From positions 4,122,853 through 4,186,852 of the forward strand of contig CP054936.1 of assembly GCA_013364255.1 (NCBI GenBank): 64,000 nt of DNA, given 5' to 3'. Under the pieces are notes generated by a model. That model did not search any database. It was not told the DNA's origin and saw nothing but the letters and a program-made list of their open reading frames with translations. Of this stretch, positions 56,399 through 64,000 are shown piece after piece. The position numbers and the translations under genes were made by a program. The stretch's first letter is position 1, and every line of letters starts with the position of its first letter. Source of the stretch: Streptomyces seoulensis. GTDB lineage: Bacteria; Actinomycetota; Actinomycetes; Streptomycetales; Streptomycetaceae.

Positions 56399-57887
56399 AG
56401 AACAGCTTGCCCGGGTTGAGGATGCCGAGCGGGTCGAACACCTGCTTGACCGCGCGCTGCATCTCGACGCCCACCGGGCCGATCTCGCGCGCCAGCCACT
56501 CCTTCTTCAGCACGCCCACGCCGTGCTCGCCGGTGATCGTGCCGCCCAGGCGCAGCCCGAGGGCCATGATCTCGTCGAAGGACTCGCGGGCGCGCCGGGA
56601 CTCGTCCGCGTCCTGGGCGTCGAAGCAGACGGTCGGGTGGGTGTTGCCGTCCCCGGCGTGCGCGCAGACGCCGATGGTGAGCCGGTACTTCTCGGCGATC
56701 CGCTCGATGCCCTCCAGCATCTCGCCGAGCCGGGAGCGCGGCACGCACACGTCGTCGATCATCGTCGTGCCCTTGACCGCCTCCAGCGCGGTCAGCGACA
56801 GACGCCGGGCCTGGAGCAGCAGTTCGGACTCGGCTGCGTCGTCGGCGGGGACGACCTGGGTGGCGCCGGCCGCCTCACACAGCGCGCCGACGGCGGCCAG
56901 GTCGGCGGCCGGGTCCGGGGTGTCGAAGGCGGCGAGCAGCAGCGCCTCGGTGGTCTCGGGCAGGCCCATGTGGGCGAGGTCGTTGACGGCCTTGACCGTC
57001 GTACGGTCCATGAGTTCGAGCAGTGAGGGCACGTGGCCGCCGGCCATGATCCGGCACACCGCCTCGCAGGCGTCGGCCGCGGAGGCGAACTCGGCGGCGA
57101 GGACGAGCTGCTGCGGCGGCTGCGGCTTCAGGGCGAGCACGGCCCGTACGACGATGCCGAGCGAGCCCTCGGAGCCGACGAACAGCCGGGTGAGGTCGTA
57201 GCCGGCGACGCCCTTGGCGGTGCGGCGGCCGGTGGACATCAGGCGGCCGTCGGCGAGCACCACGTCCAGACCGAGGACGTACTCGGCGGTGACCCCGTAC
57301 TTCACGCAGCACAGGCCGCCGGAGGCGGTGCCGATGTTGCCGCCGATGGTGCACGTCTCCCAGCTGGAGGGGTCCGGCGGGTAGTACAGGCCGTGCTCGC
57401 CCACGGCGCGGGACAGGGCGGCGTTGACGACGCCGGGCTCGACCACCGCGACCCGGTCGACCGGGTTGATCTCCAGGATGCGGTCCATCTTGGTCAGGGA
57501 CAGGACGACGCAGCCGTCGGAGGCGTTGGCCGCGCCGGACAGACCGGTGCGGGCGCCCTGCGGGACGACGGGGACGCGCAGCGTGGTGGCGGTGCGCATG
57601 ACGTGCTGGACCTGTTCCACCGTGCGCGGCAGCACGACGACGGCGGGGGCGCCGGAGGGGCAGAAGCTCGCCATGTCGTTGGCGTAGGAGGCGGTGACGT
57701 CGGGATCGGTGAGGACCGCCTCGGCCGGCAGGCCCGCGAGGAGCCGGTCGGTGAGCTCGCCCCGGGCATGGGGCTCGCCCGGGACCGTGAGATCGCCCTG
57801 GGCGGCGGTGGGGCCGCCCCGGACCGTGAGATCGCCCTGGGCGGTGACGCCCTCGTGGGGGTCGGCGTCGGCTTGGATACGGCTCAT
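56397..57887 (-). CDS. FAD-linked oxidase, glycolate/D-lactate oxidase type (GlcD-like)
   Basis: 496 aa from ATG 57887. The VAO/PCMH FAD domain is clear: PSGAPAVVVLPRTVEQVQHV, VPVVPQGARTGLSGAA, VVEPGVVNAALSRA, YPPDPSSWETCTIGGNIGTASGGLCCVKYG, and the C-terminal GEHGVGVLKKEWL motif. About 40 N-terminal residues contain a duplicated GDLTV block encoded by a 24-bp perfect repeat. It oxidises 2-hydroxy acids (glycolate, D-lactate) with FAD; the acceptor is unknown because no GlcE/F genes are adjacent. Confidence 0.88.
   Translation of the reverse strand: MSRIQADADPHEGVTAQGDLTVRGGPTAAQGDLTVPGEPHARGELTDRLLAGLPAEAVLTDPDVTASYANDMASFCPSGAPAVVVLPRTVEQVQHVMRTATTLRVPVVPQGARTGLSGAANASDGCVVLSLTKMDRILEINPVDRVAVVEPGVVNAALSRAVGEHGLYYPPDPSSWETCTIGGNIGTASGGLCCVKYGVTAEYVLGLDVVLADGRLMSTGRRTAKGVAGYDLTRLFVGSEGSLGIVVRAVLALKPQPPQQLVLAAEFASAADACEAVCRIMAGGHVPSLLELMDRTTVKAVNDLAHMGLPETTEALLLAAFDTPDPAADLAAVGALCEAAGATQVVPADDAAESELLLQARRLSLTALEAVKGTTMIDDVCVPRSRLGEMLEGIERIAEKYRLTIGVCAHAGDGNTHPTVCFDAQDADESRRARESFDEIMALGLRLGGTITGEHGVGVLKKEWLAREIGPVGVEMQRAVKQVFDPLGILNPGKLF
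57782..57844 (-). repeat. 24-bp direct repeat inside the FAD gene
   Basis: The 24-bp sequences 57782-57805 and 57821-57844 (GGACCGTGAGATCGCCCTGG plus GCGG) are identical and in frame. They encode the repeated residues GDLTV near the N-terminus. Confidence 0.8.
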
Positions 57888-58019
57888 GATCACAGCCTTG
57901 CACTCGGGACCATCCGTGTGAACCCCGCCGCGCGCGCCCCTCCGCCTGCCGGGTGGCGGTCGTCCCGGCCGCCGGGTCGCGGGCCGCCCGGGGGCGGGCG
58001 GCGGCGCACAGTGTGCGCC

Positions 58020-59606
58020 ATGGAGAAGCGTCTGCGCCGTCCGGACCCGCCCCTGACGGCCGAGTCCGGACGGCGGTCGCGGCTGCTGCCGAGGGTACTG
58101 CTCGCCCTGGGCGTGCTGCTCGTCGTCGCCGGGGCGGCCGGGGTGCCGGCCGTGGTGTGGTGGCGGCCCGTGGAGGCGCCGCAGCGGCGCGCGCAGCGGC
58201 CGGCGCCGCCTGCGGCCGCTGCGGCGGGGGTCGGTGCGGCGGGGGCGCTGAGCGCGGTGGCGGCGGGGGCGCCGGTCTCGCCGCTCGGTCTCGCGCGGCT
58301 GATCGCCGACCGGGAGCGGCTGGTGCGCGCGCGGCCCGGGGACGCGGGGGCGTGGGCGGTGCTCGGGGCCGCCTACGCGGAGCGCGGGCGGCGCGGCGGC
58401 GACACGGCGGACTTCCCGAAGGCCGACGGCGCCCTGCGGACCTCGCTGCGGCTGCGCCCGCAGCGCAACACGGAGGCGCTGACCGGTCTGGCGGTGCTGG
58501 CGAACCTGCGGCGGGACTACCGCGGCGCGCGGGAGTGGGGCGAGGCGGCGCTGAAGCCGGATGCGAAGCGGTGGGCGGCGTATCCGCCGCTGATCGACGC
58601 CTACGGCGGGCTCGGCGACTACCGGGCCGCCCGGCGCGCCCTGGACGAGCTGCTGAAGCTGCGCCGCTCCCCCGCGGTCGCGGCGCGGGCCGCCGACGTC
58701 TACTGGGACCGCGGCTGGCGGGAGGACGCGGCGGCCCAGGCCGCGGACGCGGTGGAGCGGGCGGCCGAACCGGCCGAGCGGGCCGTCTACGCCGCCCGGG
58801 CCGGGCGGATCGCCTGGGAGCGGGGCGACTTCGCCGAGGCGCTGCGGTACGACGAGGCGGCGCTGCGGCTGGACGGCGGGCAGCGGGAGGCGCTGGCCGG
58901 GCGGGCCCGCACGCTCGCCTCGCTGGGGCGTACGGCGCAGGCGCGGGCGGCCTACCGCACCGCGCTCGGCAGCCGGCCGAGCCCCGATGTCCTGCTGGAA
59001 CTGGGCGAGTTGTACGAGTCGGCGGGCGAGGAGGAGCAGGCGGCGGCGCAGTACGCGCTGGCGCGGGCGCGGGCCCGGCAGGAGGCGGCGGCCGGCGTGG
59101 ACGACGAGGTGGCGCTCGGGCGGCTGGAGGCGGACCACGGCGACGCGGCGGAGGCGGTGGCGCGGCTGCGCGCGGAGTGGGAGCGCCGGCCGGGGACCGC
59201 GGTGGCCGACGCGCTGGGGTGGGCGCTGCACCGGGACGGCCAGGACGAGGAGGCGCTGCGGTTCGCGACGGCGGCGACGGACGCGGCGAAGGGGGGCGGG
59301 GTGCGGTCGGCGCTGTACGCGTACCACCGGGGCGCGATCGAACTGGCCCTGGACCGGTCCGGCCCCGCCCGCCACCACCTGGAGCTGGCCCTGCGCACCA
59401 ACCCGGCGTTCTCGCCGCTGTGGGCCCCGGCGGCGCGGGAGGCGCTGACGGACCTGGGCGACCCGTCCCTGACGGACGCCCCGGCGGGCGTGGAACTGGC
59501 GGCTCCGCGGCCGACGGCTGGAGCGGGCGGGGCGGGCGGGACGCCCGGAGCCGCAGGTACTGCCGGGACAGCCGGAGCGCCCGCGCCCGGCGCGGGCACT
59601 CCGTAG
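58020..59606 (+). CDS. Membrane-anchored TPR-repeat protein
   Basis: 528 aa from ATG 58020. One N-terminal membrane helix (LLPRVLLALGVLLVVAGAAGVPAVV) is followed by 10 or more TPR-like units (WAVLGAAYAERGRR, GLAVLANLRRDYRGA, AARAGRIAWERGDFAEALRYDEAAL, EALAGRARTLASLGRTAQARAAYRTAL, YESAGEEEQAAAQYALA). The tail is Ala/Gly/Thr/Pro-rich. It probably scaffolds protein assemblies at the outer face or near the membrane. Target unknown. Divergent from the FAD gene. Confidence 0.83.
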   Translation: MEKRLRRPDPPLTAESGRRSRLLPRVLLALGVLLVVAGAAGVPAVVWWRPVEAPQRRAQRPAPPAAAAAGVGAAGALSAVAAGAPVSPLGLARLIADRERLVRARPGDAGAWAVLGAAYAERGRRGGDTADFPKADGALRTSLRLRPQRNTEALTGLAVLANLRRDYRGAREWGEAALKPDAKRWAAYPPLIDAYGGLGDYRAARRALDELLKLRRSPAVAARAADVYWDRGWREDAAAQAADAVERAAEPAERAVYAARAGRIAWERGDFAEALRYDEAALRLDGGQREALAGRARTLASLGRTAQARAAYRTALGSRPSPDVLLELGELYESAGEEEQAAAQYALARARARQEAAAGVDDEVALGRLEADHGDAAEAVARLRAEWERRPGTAVADALGWALHRDGQDEEALRFATAATDAAKGGGVRSALYAYHRGAIELALDRSGPARHHLELALRTNPAFSPLWAPAAREALTDLGDPSLTDAPAGVELAAPRPTAGAGGAGGTPGAAGTAGTAGAPAPGAGTP

Positions 59607-59686
59607 GAGACTCGCACCGGGCGCCGGGCACCGGAGGCCGGGCGCGGTGGCCAGGCACCGGGGCCGGAAGCCCGGCGCCCGGGGCG

Positions 59687-60835
59687 TCAGAGGTTGCCGC
59701 GGCGCTCCTGCTCGCGCTCGATCGCCTCGAAGAGGGCCTTGAAGTTGCCCTTGCCGAAGCCCATCGAGCCGTGGCGCTCGATGAGTTCGAAGAAGACGGT
59801 CGGGCGGTCCTGGACCGGCTTGGTGAAGATCTGCAGCAGGTAGCCGTCCTCGTCGCGGTCCGCGAGGATCTTCTGCTCGCGCAGCGTGTCGATCGGCACC
59901 CGGGTGTCGCCGACCCACTCGCCGAGCGTGTCGTAGTAGCTGTCCGGCGTGTCGAGGAACTCCACGCCCGCCGCCCGCATCTGCCGCACCGTCTGCACGA
60001 TGTCGTTGGTGTTCAGCGCGATGTGCTGGACGCCGGCGCCGCCGTAGAACTCCAGGTACTCGTCGATCTGGGACTTCTTCTTGGCGATGGCCGGCTCGTT
60101 GATCGGGAACTTCACCTTGAGCGTGCCGTCGGCCACGACCTTGGACATCAGCGCGCTGTACTCGGTCGCGATGTCGTCGCCCACGAACTCCTTCATGTTC
60201 GTGAAGCCCATGACCTTGTTGTAGAACTCCACCCACTCGTTCATCCGGCCGAGTTCGACGTTGCCGACGCAGTGGTCGACGGCCTGGAAGGAGCGCTTGG
60301 CGGGCGGCGCGACGATCGGCTTGGCGGCGGTGTAGCCGGGCAGGTACGGGCCGGTGTAGCCGGAGCGGTCCACGAGGGTGTGCCGGGTCTCGCCGTAGGT
60401 GGCGATCGCGGCCAGGACGACCGTGCCGTGCTCGTCCTTCACCTCGTACGGCTCGGCCACCGAGCGCGCCCCGTGCTCGACGGCGTAGGCGTACGCGGCG
60501 CGCGCGTCCGGCACCTCGATGGCGAGGTCCACGACGCCGTCGCCGTGCTCGGCCACGTGCTGGGCGAGGAACTCGCCCCAGGGGGTGGCGGGCTTGATCA
60601 CCGAGGTGAACACGAAGCGGGCGGAGCCGCTCTCCAGGACGTAGCTCGCGGTCTCCCGGCTGCCGTTCTCCGGTCCGGAGTAGGCGACCAGGCTCATGCC
60701 GAAGGCGGTCGAGTAGTAGTGCGCCGCCTGCTTGGCGTTGCCCACGGCGAAGACGACCGCGTCCATTCCCTTGACCGGGAAGGGGTCGGCCTGCCGAGCG
60801 GTCACATCGGGAGTGTGCTCTGTGGTCTGCGTCAT
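59687..60835 (-). CDS. hppD: 4-hydroxyphenylpyruvate dioxygenase
   Basis: 382 aa from ATG 60835. Two vicinal-oxygen-chelate domains; the iron ligands are His in VDHCVGNV, His in GVQHIALNT, and Glu in VFFELIER. N-terminal GMDAVVFAVGNAKQAAHYYSTAFGM and the C-terminal FGKGNFKALFEAIEREQERRGNL are characteristic. It converts 4-hydroxyphenylpyruvate to homogentisate in tyrosine catabolism. Divergent to an AsnC-type regulator across 125 bp with a dyad at 60884-60904. Confidence 0.95.
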   Translation of the reverse strand: MTQTTEHTPDVTARQADPFPVKGMDAVVFAVGNAKQAAHYYSTAFGMSLVAYSGPENGSRETASYVLESGSARFVFTSVIKPATPWGEFLAQHVAEHGDGVVDLAIEVPDARAAYAYAVEHGARSVAEPYEVKDEHGTVVLAAIATYGETRHTLVDRSGYTGPYLPGYTAAKPIVAPPAKRSFQAVDHCVGNVELGRMNEWVEFYNKVMGFTNMKEFVGDDIATEYSALMSKVVADGTLKVKFPINEPAIAKKKSQIDEYLEFYGGAGVQHIALNTNDIVQTVRQMRAAGVEFLDTPDSYYDTLGEWVGDTRVPIDTLREQKILADRDEDGYLLQIFTKPVQDRPTVFFELIERHGSMGFGKGNFKALFEAIEREQERRGNL

Positions 60836-60883
60836 AGCGGAAGGGTCACCCGGACCCGCAAGGTGCGCAATAGTTCGCGTATC

Positions 60884-60904
60884 CACTGGGCAATGTGGCC
60901 AGTG
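60884..60904. promoter_or_regulatory. CACTGG-N9-CCAGTG dyad between hppD and the AsnC gene
   Basis: Perfect 6-bp arms with a 9-nt spacer lie between the two divergent starts. This is the expected place for Lrp/AsnC binding, which could regulate both directions. Confidence 0.45.
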
Positions 60905-60960
60905 AATGACCCGTGCCGACGGGCTTTCTGTACAGGATGACCACCCAAGGAGGCGGGCCG

Positions 60961-61434
60961 GTGGCGATCGATCACCTGGACGGCCGCATCATCGTGCTGC
61001 TGGCGCGCGAGCCGCGGATCGGCGTGCTGGAGATGTCCCGGCGGCTCGGGGTCGCCCGCGGGACGGTGCAGGCGCGGATGGACCGGCTCCAGTCGAACGG
61101 GGTGGTCCGCGGCTTCGGCCCGGAGGTGGACCCGGCGGCGCTGGGCTATCCGGTGACGGCGTTCGCCACGCTCCAGATCCGGCAGGGCCAGGGGGCGGGC
61201 GTACGGGCCCATCTGGCGACCGTGCCGGAGGTGCTGGAGCTGCACACCACCACCGGCACCGGCGACATGCTGTGCCGGCTGGTGGCCCGCTCCAACGCGG
61301 ACCTCCAGCGGGTGATCGACCGGGTGGTGGGGATCGAGGGCATCGTGCGCGCCTCGACGGCGATCGTGATGGAGAACCCGGTGCCGCTGCGGATCATCCC
61401 GCTGGTGGAGCAGGCGGCGGAGGAGGAGGGGTAG
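60961..61434 (+). CDS. Lrp/AsnC family transcriptional regulator
   Basis: 157 aa from GTG 60961, with GGAGG 6-7 nt upstream; ATG 60937 is an alternative. N-terminal winged HTH (LDGRIIVLLAREPRIGVLEMSRRLGVARGTVQARMDRLQ) and a C-terminal RAM ligand-binding domain (GVRAHLATVPEVLELHTTTGTGDMLCRLV). It is placed divergent to hppD, so probably regulates tyrosine or phenylpyruvate breakdown (inference). Confidence 0.9.
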   Translation: MAIDHLDGRIIVLLAREPRIGVLEMSRRLGVARGTVQARMDRLQSNGVVRGFGPEVDPAALGYPVTAFATLQIRQGQGAGVRAHLATVPEVLELHTTTGTGDMLCRLVARSNADLQRVIDRVVGIEGIVRASTAIVMENPVPLRIIPLVEQAAEEEG

Positions 61435-61461
61435 GGGGCGGCGGCCCAGTTACAAAGACTC

Positions 61462-61492
61462 CGTTGCAAAGAAGGCTTTGCAACGCTATCTT
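61462..61492 (+). promoter_or_regulatory. Operator-overlapped leaderless promoter of the ArsR-type gene
   Basis: CGTTGCAAAG-AAGG-CTTTGCAACG (61462-61485) is a perfect 10-4-10 dyad. The -35 TTGCAA (61464-61469), 17-nt spacer, -10 TATCTT (61487-61492) and ATG 7 nt later (61500) form a leaderless promoter. A related half-site GTTACAAAG lies at 61449-61457. Confidence 0.75.
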
Positions 61493-61499
61493 CGGATGC

Positions 61500-62084
61500 A
61501 TGGACGAGTTCCAGCACCCCGATGTTCGCCCGCTCGACGCCCACTCGCTGCGCGGTCTGGCCCATCCCCTGCGGATGCGGCTGCTGACCCTGCTGCGCCA
61601 CGGCGGCCCCGCCACCGCGTCGCAACTTGCCGCCAGGCTGGGCGAGTCCAGCGGCGCGACCAGCTACCACCTGCGCCAGCTCGCCGCGCACGGCTTCGTC
61701 GAGGACGCGCCGGAGCACGGCAAGGGACGCGAACGCTGGTGGCGGGCGGCCCAGCGGGGCGTGAGCTTCGACGAGGGGCTGCTCGAACACCCCGACCCCC
61801 AGGTGCGGGGCGCCGCGGACCTGTTCCTGCACGAGACCGCGAGCAACCGCACCCAGGAACTGGCCACCTGGCTCGCCAACCGGAACGACTGGTCCGAGGA
61901 CTGGCGGCACGCCTCGGACCTGAGCGACTTCACGCTGCGTCTCACGCCCGAACAGGCCGTCGACCTCATCCAGAAGATGCACGAACTGGTCAACAGCTAC
62001 CGCGCGTGGGCCCCCGAGGCCGACGCGGCGGACACCGAACAAGTCCGCGTCCACACCCACGTCTTCCCCACCCGTACGGACTGA
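61500..62084 (+). CDS. ArsR-type winged helix-turn-helix regulator
   Basis: 194 aa from ATG 61500 (the leaderless promoter fits this start). The HTH is LRGLAHPLRMRLLTLLRHGGPATASQLAARLGESSGATSYHLRQLAAHGFV. A C-terminal domain of about 100 residues follows (RWWRAAQRGVSFDEGLL, ETASNRTQELATWLANR). No CxC metal site of the classic ArsR type is visible, so the signal is probably not a metal. It should autoregulate through the dyad before it. The 62-aa gene follows directly. Confidence 0.87.
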   Translation: MDEFQHPDVRPLDAHSLRGLAHPLRMRLLTLLRHGGPATASQLAARLGESSGATSYHLRQLAAHGFVEDAPEHGKGRERWWRAAQRGVSFDEGLLEHPDPQVRGAADLFLHETASNRTQELATWLANRNDWSEDWRHASDLSDFTLRLTPEQAVDLIQKMHELVNSYRAWAPEADAADTEQVRVHTHVFPTRTD

Positions 62085-62095
62085 GAGGCCCCGCG

Positions 62096-62284
62096 ATGCA
62101 TCCCGAGAGCCACCTGATCCTGCACCACGCCCGCGCCGCCGAACTCCACGCCGCGACCCGCGCGCGCCGACAGGCCGCGGACGCCGGGCGTCCGGGTGAG
62201 CTGCGTGCCCGCCTCGGCTGGACCCTCGTGGAGGTCGGCCTGCGCCTGGCCACCGCCCCGCAGCCGGCGCTCGCCCACGCCTGA
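62096..62284 (+). CDS. Small hypothetical protein, partner of the ArsR gene
   Basis: 62 aa; ATG 62096 follows GAGAGG, 11 bp after the regulator stop. Basic helical sequence (HLILHHARAAELHAATRARRQAAD, GELRARLGWTLVEVGLRLA). Likely co-transcribed with the regulator. Small proteins of this size often follow ArsR/MFS loci in Streptomyces. Function unknown. Confidence 0.62.
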   Translation: MHPESHLILHHARAAELHAATRARRQAADAGRPGELRARLGWTLVEVGLRLATAPQPALAHA

Positions 62285-62314
62285 GAGCCGTACCGGACCC
62301 GTAAGGGCCGTCAG

Positions 62315-63109
62315 TCAGCAGCTCGGGATCGAGCCCTTGCCCTTCTCCAGGGCCGTCAGGGCGTTCACCGCGCCCTTGAGGGTGGTCACCGGAATCAGCC
62401 GCAGCCCCTTCGGCAGCTCCGCCTTGGCGTCGGCGCACTCGGCCTTCGGGACCACGAAGACGGTGGCGCCGTCCCGGCGGGCGGCCTGCGTCTTGAGGGC
62501 GACACCGCCGACCGCGCCCACCGTGCCGTCGGCGTCGATCGTGCCCGTACCGGCGATGGTGCGGCCGCCGGTGAGGTCGCCGCCGGCGCCGTCGCCGTTC
62601 AGCTTGTCGATGATGCCGAGGGTGAACAGGAGGCCCGCGCTGGGGCCGCCGATGTCGGCGAGCTTCAGCGACACCTTGATGTTCTTGTCGCCGCTGCGGC
62701 CCAGGTACTTCAGCGCGGCCTCGGTCGCCGCGTCCTGGGACTGCTTCATCTGCTCGCTGTTGTGCCGCTCGATCTCCTTGACGGTGTCGCCGCTCGGATA
62801 GACCGCGTCGCGCGGCATGATCGCCCGGTCGGTGGCGAACCAGCCGTCGATCACGTCGGCCAGCGAGACGTGCGCGTCCGGGCCGGTCGCCACGATGGTC
62901 GTCATCCGCAGCTGCCCGCTGGTGTGCCGGACGGGCGTGCCGGAGACGGTGATCACCTGGCTGCCCTTGAACGACCCGAGCACGTTCGCCGTCGACCCCG
63001 GCTGCGCCACCGAGAACGGCAGCGGCGCGAAGGCGGCCGTGGCGATCAGGGCCACGACGGGCAGCGCGCAGACGGCTACGGCCTGGGGGCGTGTGAGGCG
63101 AGAGAGCAC
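62315..63109 (-). CDS. S16 (Lon-like) secreted/membrane serine protease
   Basis: 264 aa from ATG 63109. A membrane helix (AVAVCALPVVALIATAAFAPLP) anchors the protein. Its C-terminal domain has the Lon catalytic dyad: Ser in GGPSAGLLFTLG and Lys in VALKTQAARRDGA, with TGTGTIDADGTVGAVGG before it. Typical YlbL-type relatives also contain a PDZ domain between helix and protease; no PDZ is evident here. Probably degrades envelope proteins or a regulator. Confidence 0.85.
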   Translation of the reverse strand: MLSRLTRPQAVAVCALPVVALIATAAFAPLPFSVAQPGSTANVLGSFKGSQVITVSGTPVRHTSGQLRMTTIVATGPDAHVSLADVIDGWFATDRAIMPRDAVYPSGDTVKEIERHNSEQMKQSQDAATEAALKYLGRSGDKNIKVSLKLADIGGPSAGLLFTLGIIDKLNGDGAGGDLTGGRTIAGTGTIDADGTVGAVGGVALKTQAARRDGATVFVVPKAECADAKAELPKGLRLIPVTTLKGAVNALTALEKGKGSIPSC

Positions 63110-63242
63110 GGGGTCAATCTACGCGACCCCCGCTCACGCCCCCGCGCCGACCGTGAGCGACGACTCGGTCACTCCGGCCCTCGGCACACACCTCGACTCC
63201 CCGGCCACCTCAACACCCCGGCCGCCGCGCCTCGCCGCCGCC

Positions 63243-63884
63243 TCAGCGCAGCGCCTCGGCCACCTCGCGGGCCGCGTCCATCACCCTCGGGCCCACCCGC
63301 TCGGGTACGGAGTCGGCGAGCATCACCACGCCCACGCTGCCCTCGACGCCGGTCACCCCCAGCAGGGGCGCCGCCGCGCCGCACGCGCCGGCCTCCAGCT
63401 CGCCGTGGGTGAGGGTGTAGCCGGGCTCGGCCAGGGGCGTGCGGCGGGCGGACAGTATCGCCTTGCCCGCGGCGCCCCGGTCCAGCGAGTGACGGAACCC
63501 GGCGCGGTAGGCGACGTGGTAGTCGGTCCAGGTGGGCTCCACCACGGCGACGGCCAGCGCCTCCGCCCCGTCCACCAGCGTCAGGTGGGCCGTCGCGCCG
63601 ATGTCCTCGGCCAGCGAGCGCAGCGCGGGCAGCGCGGCCTCGCGCACCAGCGGATGCACCTGCCGGCCCAGCCGCAGCACCCCGAGCCCGACCCGGGCCC
63701 GGCCGCCGAGGTCGCGGCGGACCAGGGCGTGCTGTTCCAGGGTGGCCAGGAGCCGGTACACGACGGTACGGTTCACGCCCAGCTTGAGGGACAGCTCGGT
63801 GACGGTCAGCCCGTGGTCGGTGTCGGCCAGCAGTTTGAGGACCCTGAGGCCCCGGTCGAGCGTCTGAGAGGTCTCCGCGGTCAC
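63243..63884 (-). CDS. IclR family transcriptional regulator
   Basis: 213 aa from GTG 63884, with GGAG 8 nt upstream; GTG 63893 is close to the same site. Winged HTH (LDRGLRVLKLLADTDHGLTVTELSLKLGVNRTVVYRLLATLEQHALV) and the C-terminal IclR effector domain (HLTLVDGAEALAVAVVEPTW, GAAGKAIL, EGSVGVVMLADSVPE). Target genes are unknown. It starts 13 bp after a possible partial minus-strand frame at the window edge. Confidence 0.88.
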   Translation of the reverse strand: MTAETSQTLDRGLRVLKLLADTDHGLTVTELSLKLGVNRTVVYRLLATLEQHALVRRDLGGRARVGLGVLRLGRQVHPLVREAALPALRSLAEDIGATAHLTLVDGAEALAVAVVEPTWTDYHVAYRAGFRHSLDRGAAGKAILSARRTPLAEPGYTLTHGELEAGACGAAAPLLGVTGVEGSVGVVMLADSVPERVGPRVMDAAREVAEALR

Positions 63885-63896
63885 GACGCCCACTCC

Positions 63897-64000
63897 TTAG
63901 GTGGTGAGGTCGGCGGCGACCGTCGCGGCGGTCACGTCACCGAGTCCCGTCAGTGACGCGCGCGACAGAGGCCGCCGATCGGCCGGCGGTCCGGCCGTCC
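63897..64000 (-). CDS. Possible 3' end of a minus-strand gene
   Basis: Reading the minus strand in from the window end, an uninterrupted frame ends at TAA 63897-63899. Its last residues are DRRPLSRASLTGLGDVTAAT and VAADLTT. Only about 34 codons are visible, so no domain can be named. If real it lies 12 bp upstream of the IclR gene in the same direction. Confidence 0.3.
   Translation of the reverse strand, partial: TAGPPADRRPLSRASLTGLGDVTAATVAADLTT

Noticed and set aside
57888..60236. Upstream extension of the FAD-linked oxidase to a 1279-codon frame
   Set aside because: The part upstream of ATG 57887 overlaps the TPR and hppD genes and has no family features; the true protein starts at 57887.

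Overview
The window is a stretch of a high-GC actinobacterial chromosome and almost certainly comes from a Streptomyces. Third-codon GC is extreme, GTG starts and 4-bp stop/start overlaps are common, and many typical Streptomyces families are present: DasR-controlled nag PTS genes, the CysM/CysO/Mec sulfur module, a 31-aa cysteine-rich leader peptide, DUF6415, DUF6412, RDD and DUF2690 proteins, and a TTA (bldA) codon in a regulator. The gene order around nagF-nagE1-nagE2, cysM-cysO-mec, clpS-pncB and hppD matches what I remember of the core arm of the S. coelicolor chromosome. That is a recollection, not a search result.

Layout. 1-2194: end of a Gfo/Idh/MocA oxidoreductase, a haem-degrading-type protein and a TIGR03620-like LLM oxidoreductase. 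2264-5981: an unusual cluster of five secreted peptidoglycan-binding proteins, one carrying a CHAP-like hydrolase domain. 6198-11171: DUF2690 HTH membrane regulator, fumarylacetoacetate-hydrolase family enzyme, a second-type YidC with its DUF6412 partner, and an M20 amidohydrolase. 11172-12224: a leaderless SEC-C protein. 12372-18046: a lower-GC accessory island with a 79-aa orphan, a DUF6415 pair, a bldA-type XRE regulator, a NUDIX hydrolase and a 1047-aa PLD/SF2 helicase/DUF3427 protein. It looks like a defence or nucleic-acid-processing locus and is the best candidate for an undescribed system.

18080-31661: AhpD-like protein, MFS transporter, DUF445 and DUF1707 envelope proteins, an ABC-2 exporter, a large bifunctional penicillin-binding protein, an SMR pump, a GroES-like protein, DUF3618 and Bcp peroxidase. 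31795-33098: two HNH endonuclease paralogues followed by tRNA-Leu(UAG) and its terminator. 33106-38327: rdgB, a lipoprotein, rph, and the nagF/nagE1/nagE2 GlcNAc PTS with three dre operators. 38356-42606: MBL hydrolase, membrane-anchored PemK-like protein, lipoprotein, S53 protease.

42922-44895: the cysM-cysO-mec cysteine module with an upstream attenuator-like leader peptide. 45027-50312: amino-acid permease, DUF2017, clpS, and the pncB/pncA NAD salvage pair. 50434-56117: M6 InhA protease and two RDD membrane proteins. 56397-62284: glycolate-oxidase-type FAD enzyme, TPR protein, hppD with a divergent AsnC regulator, and an ArsR-type regulator with a clear operator/promoter. 62315-63884: Lon-like S16 protease and an IclR regulator. 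No rRNA, CRISPR array, integrase, transposase or insertion sequence was recognised.
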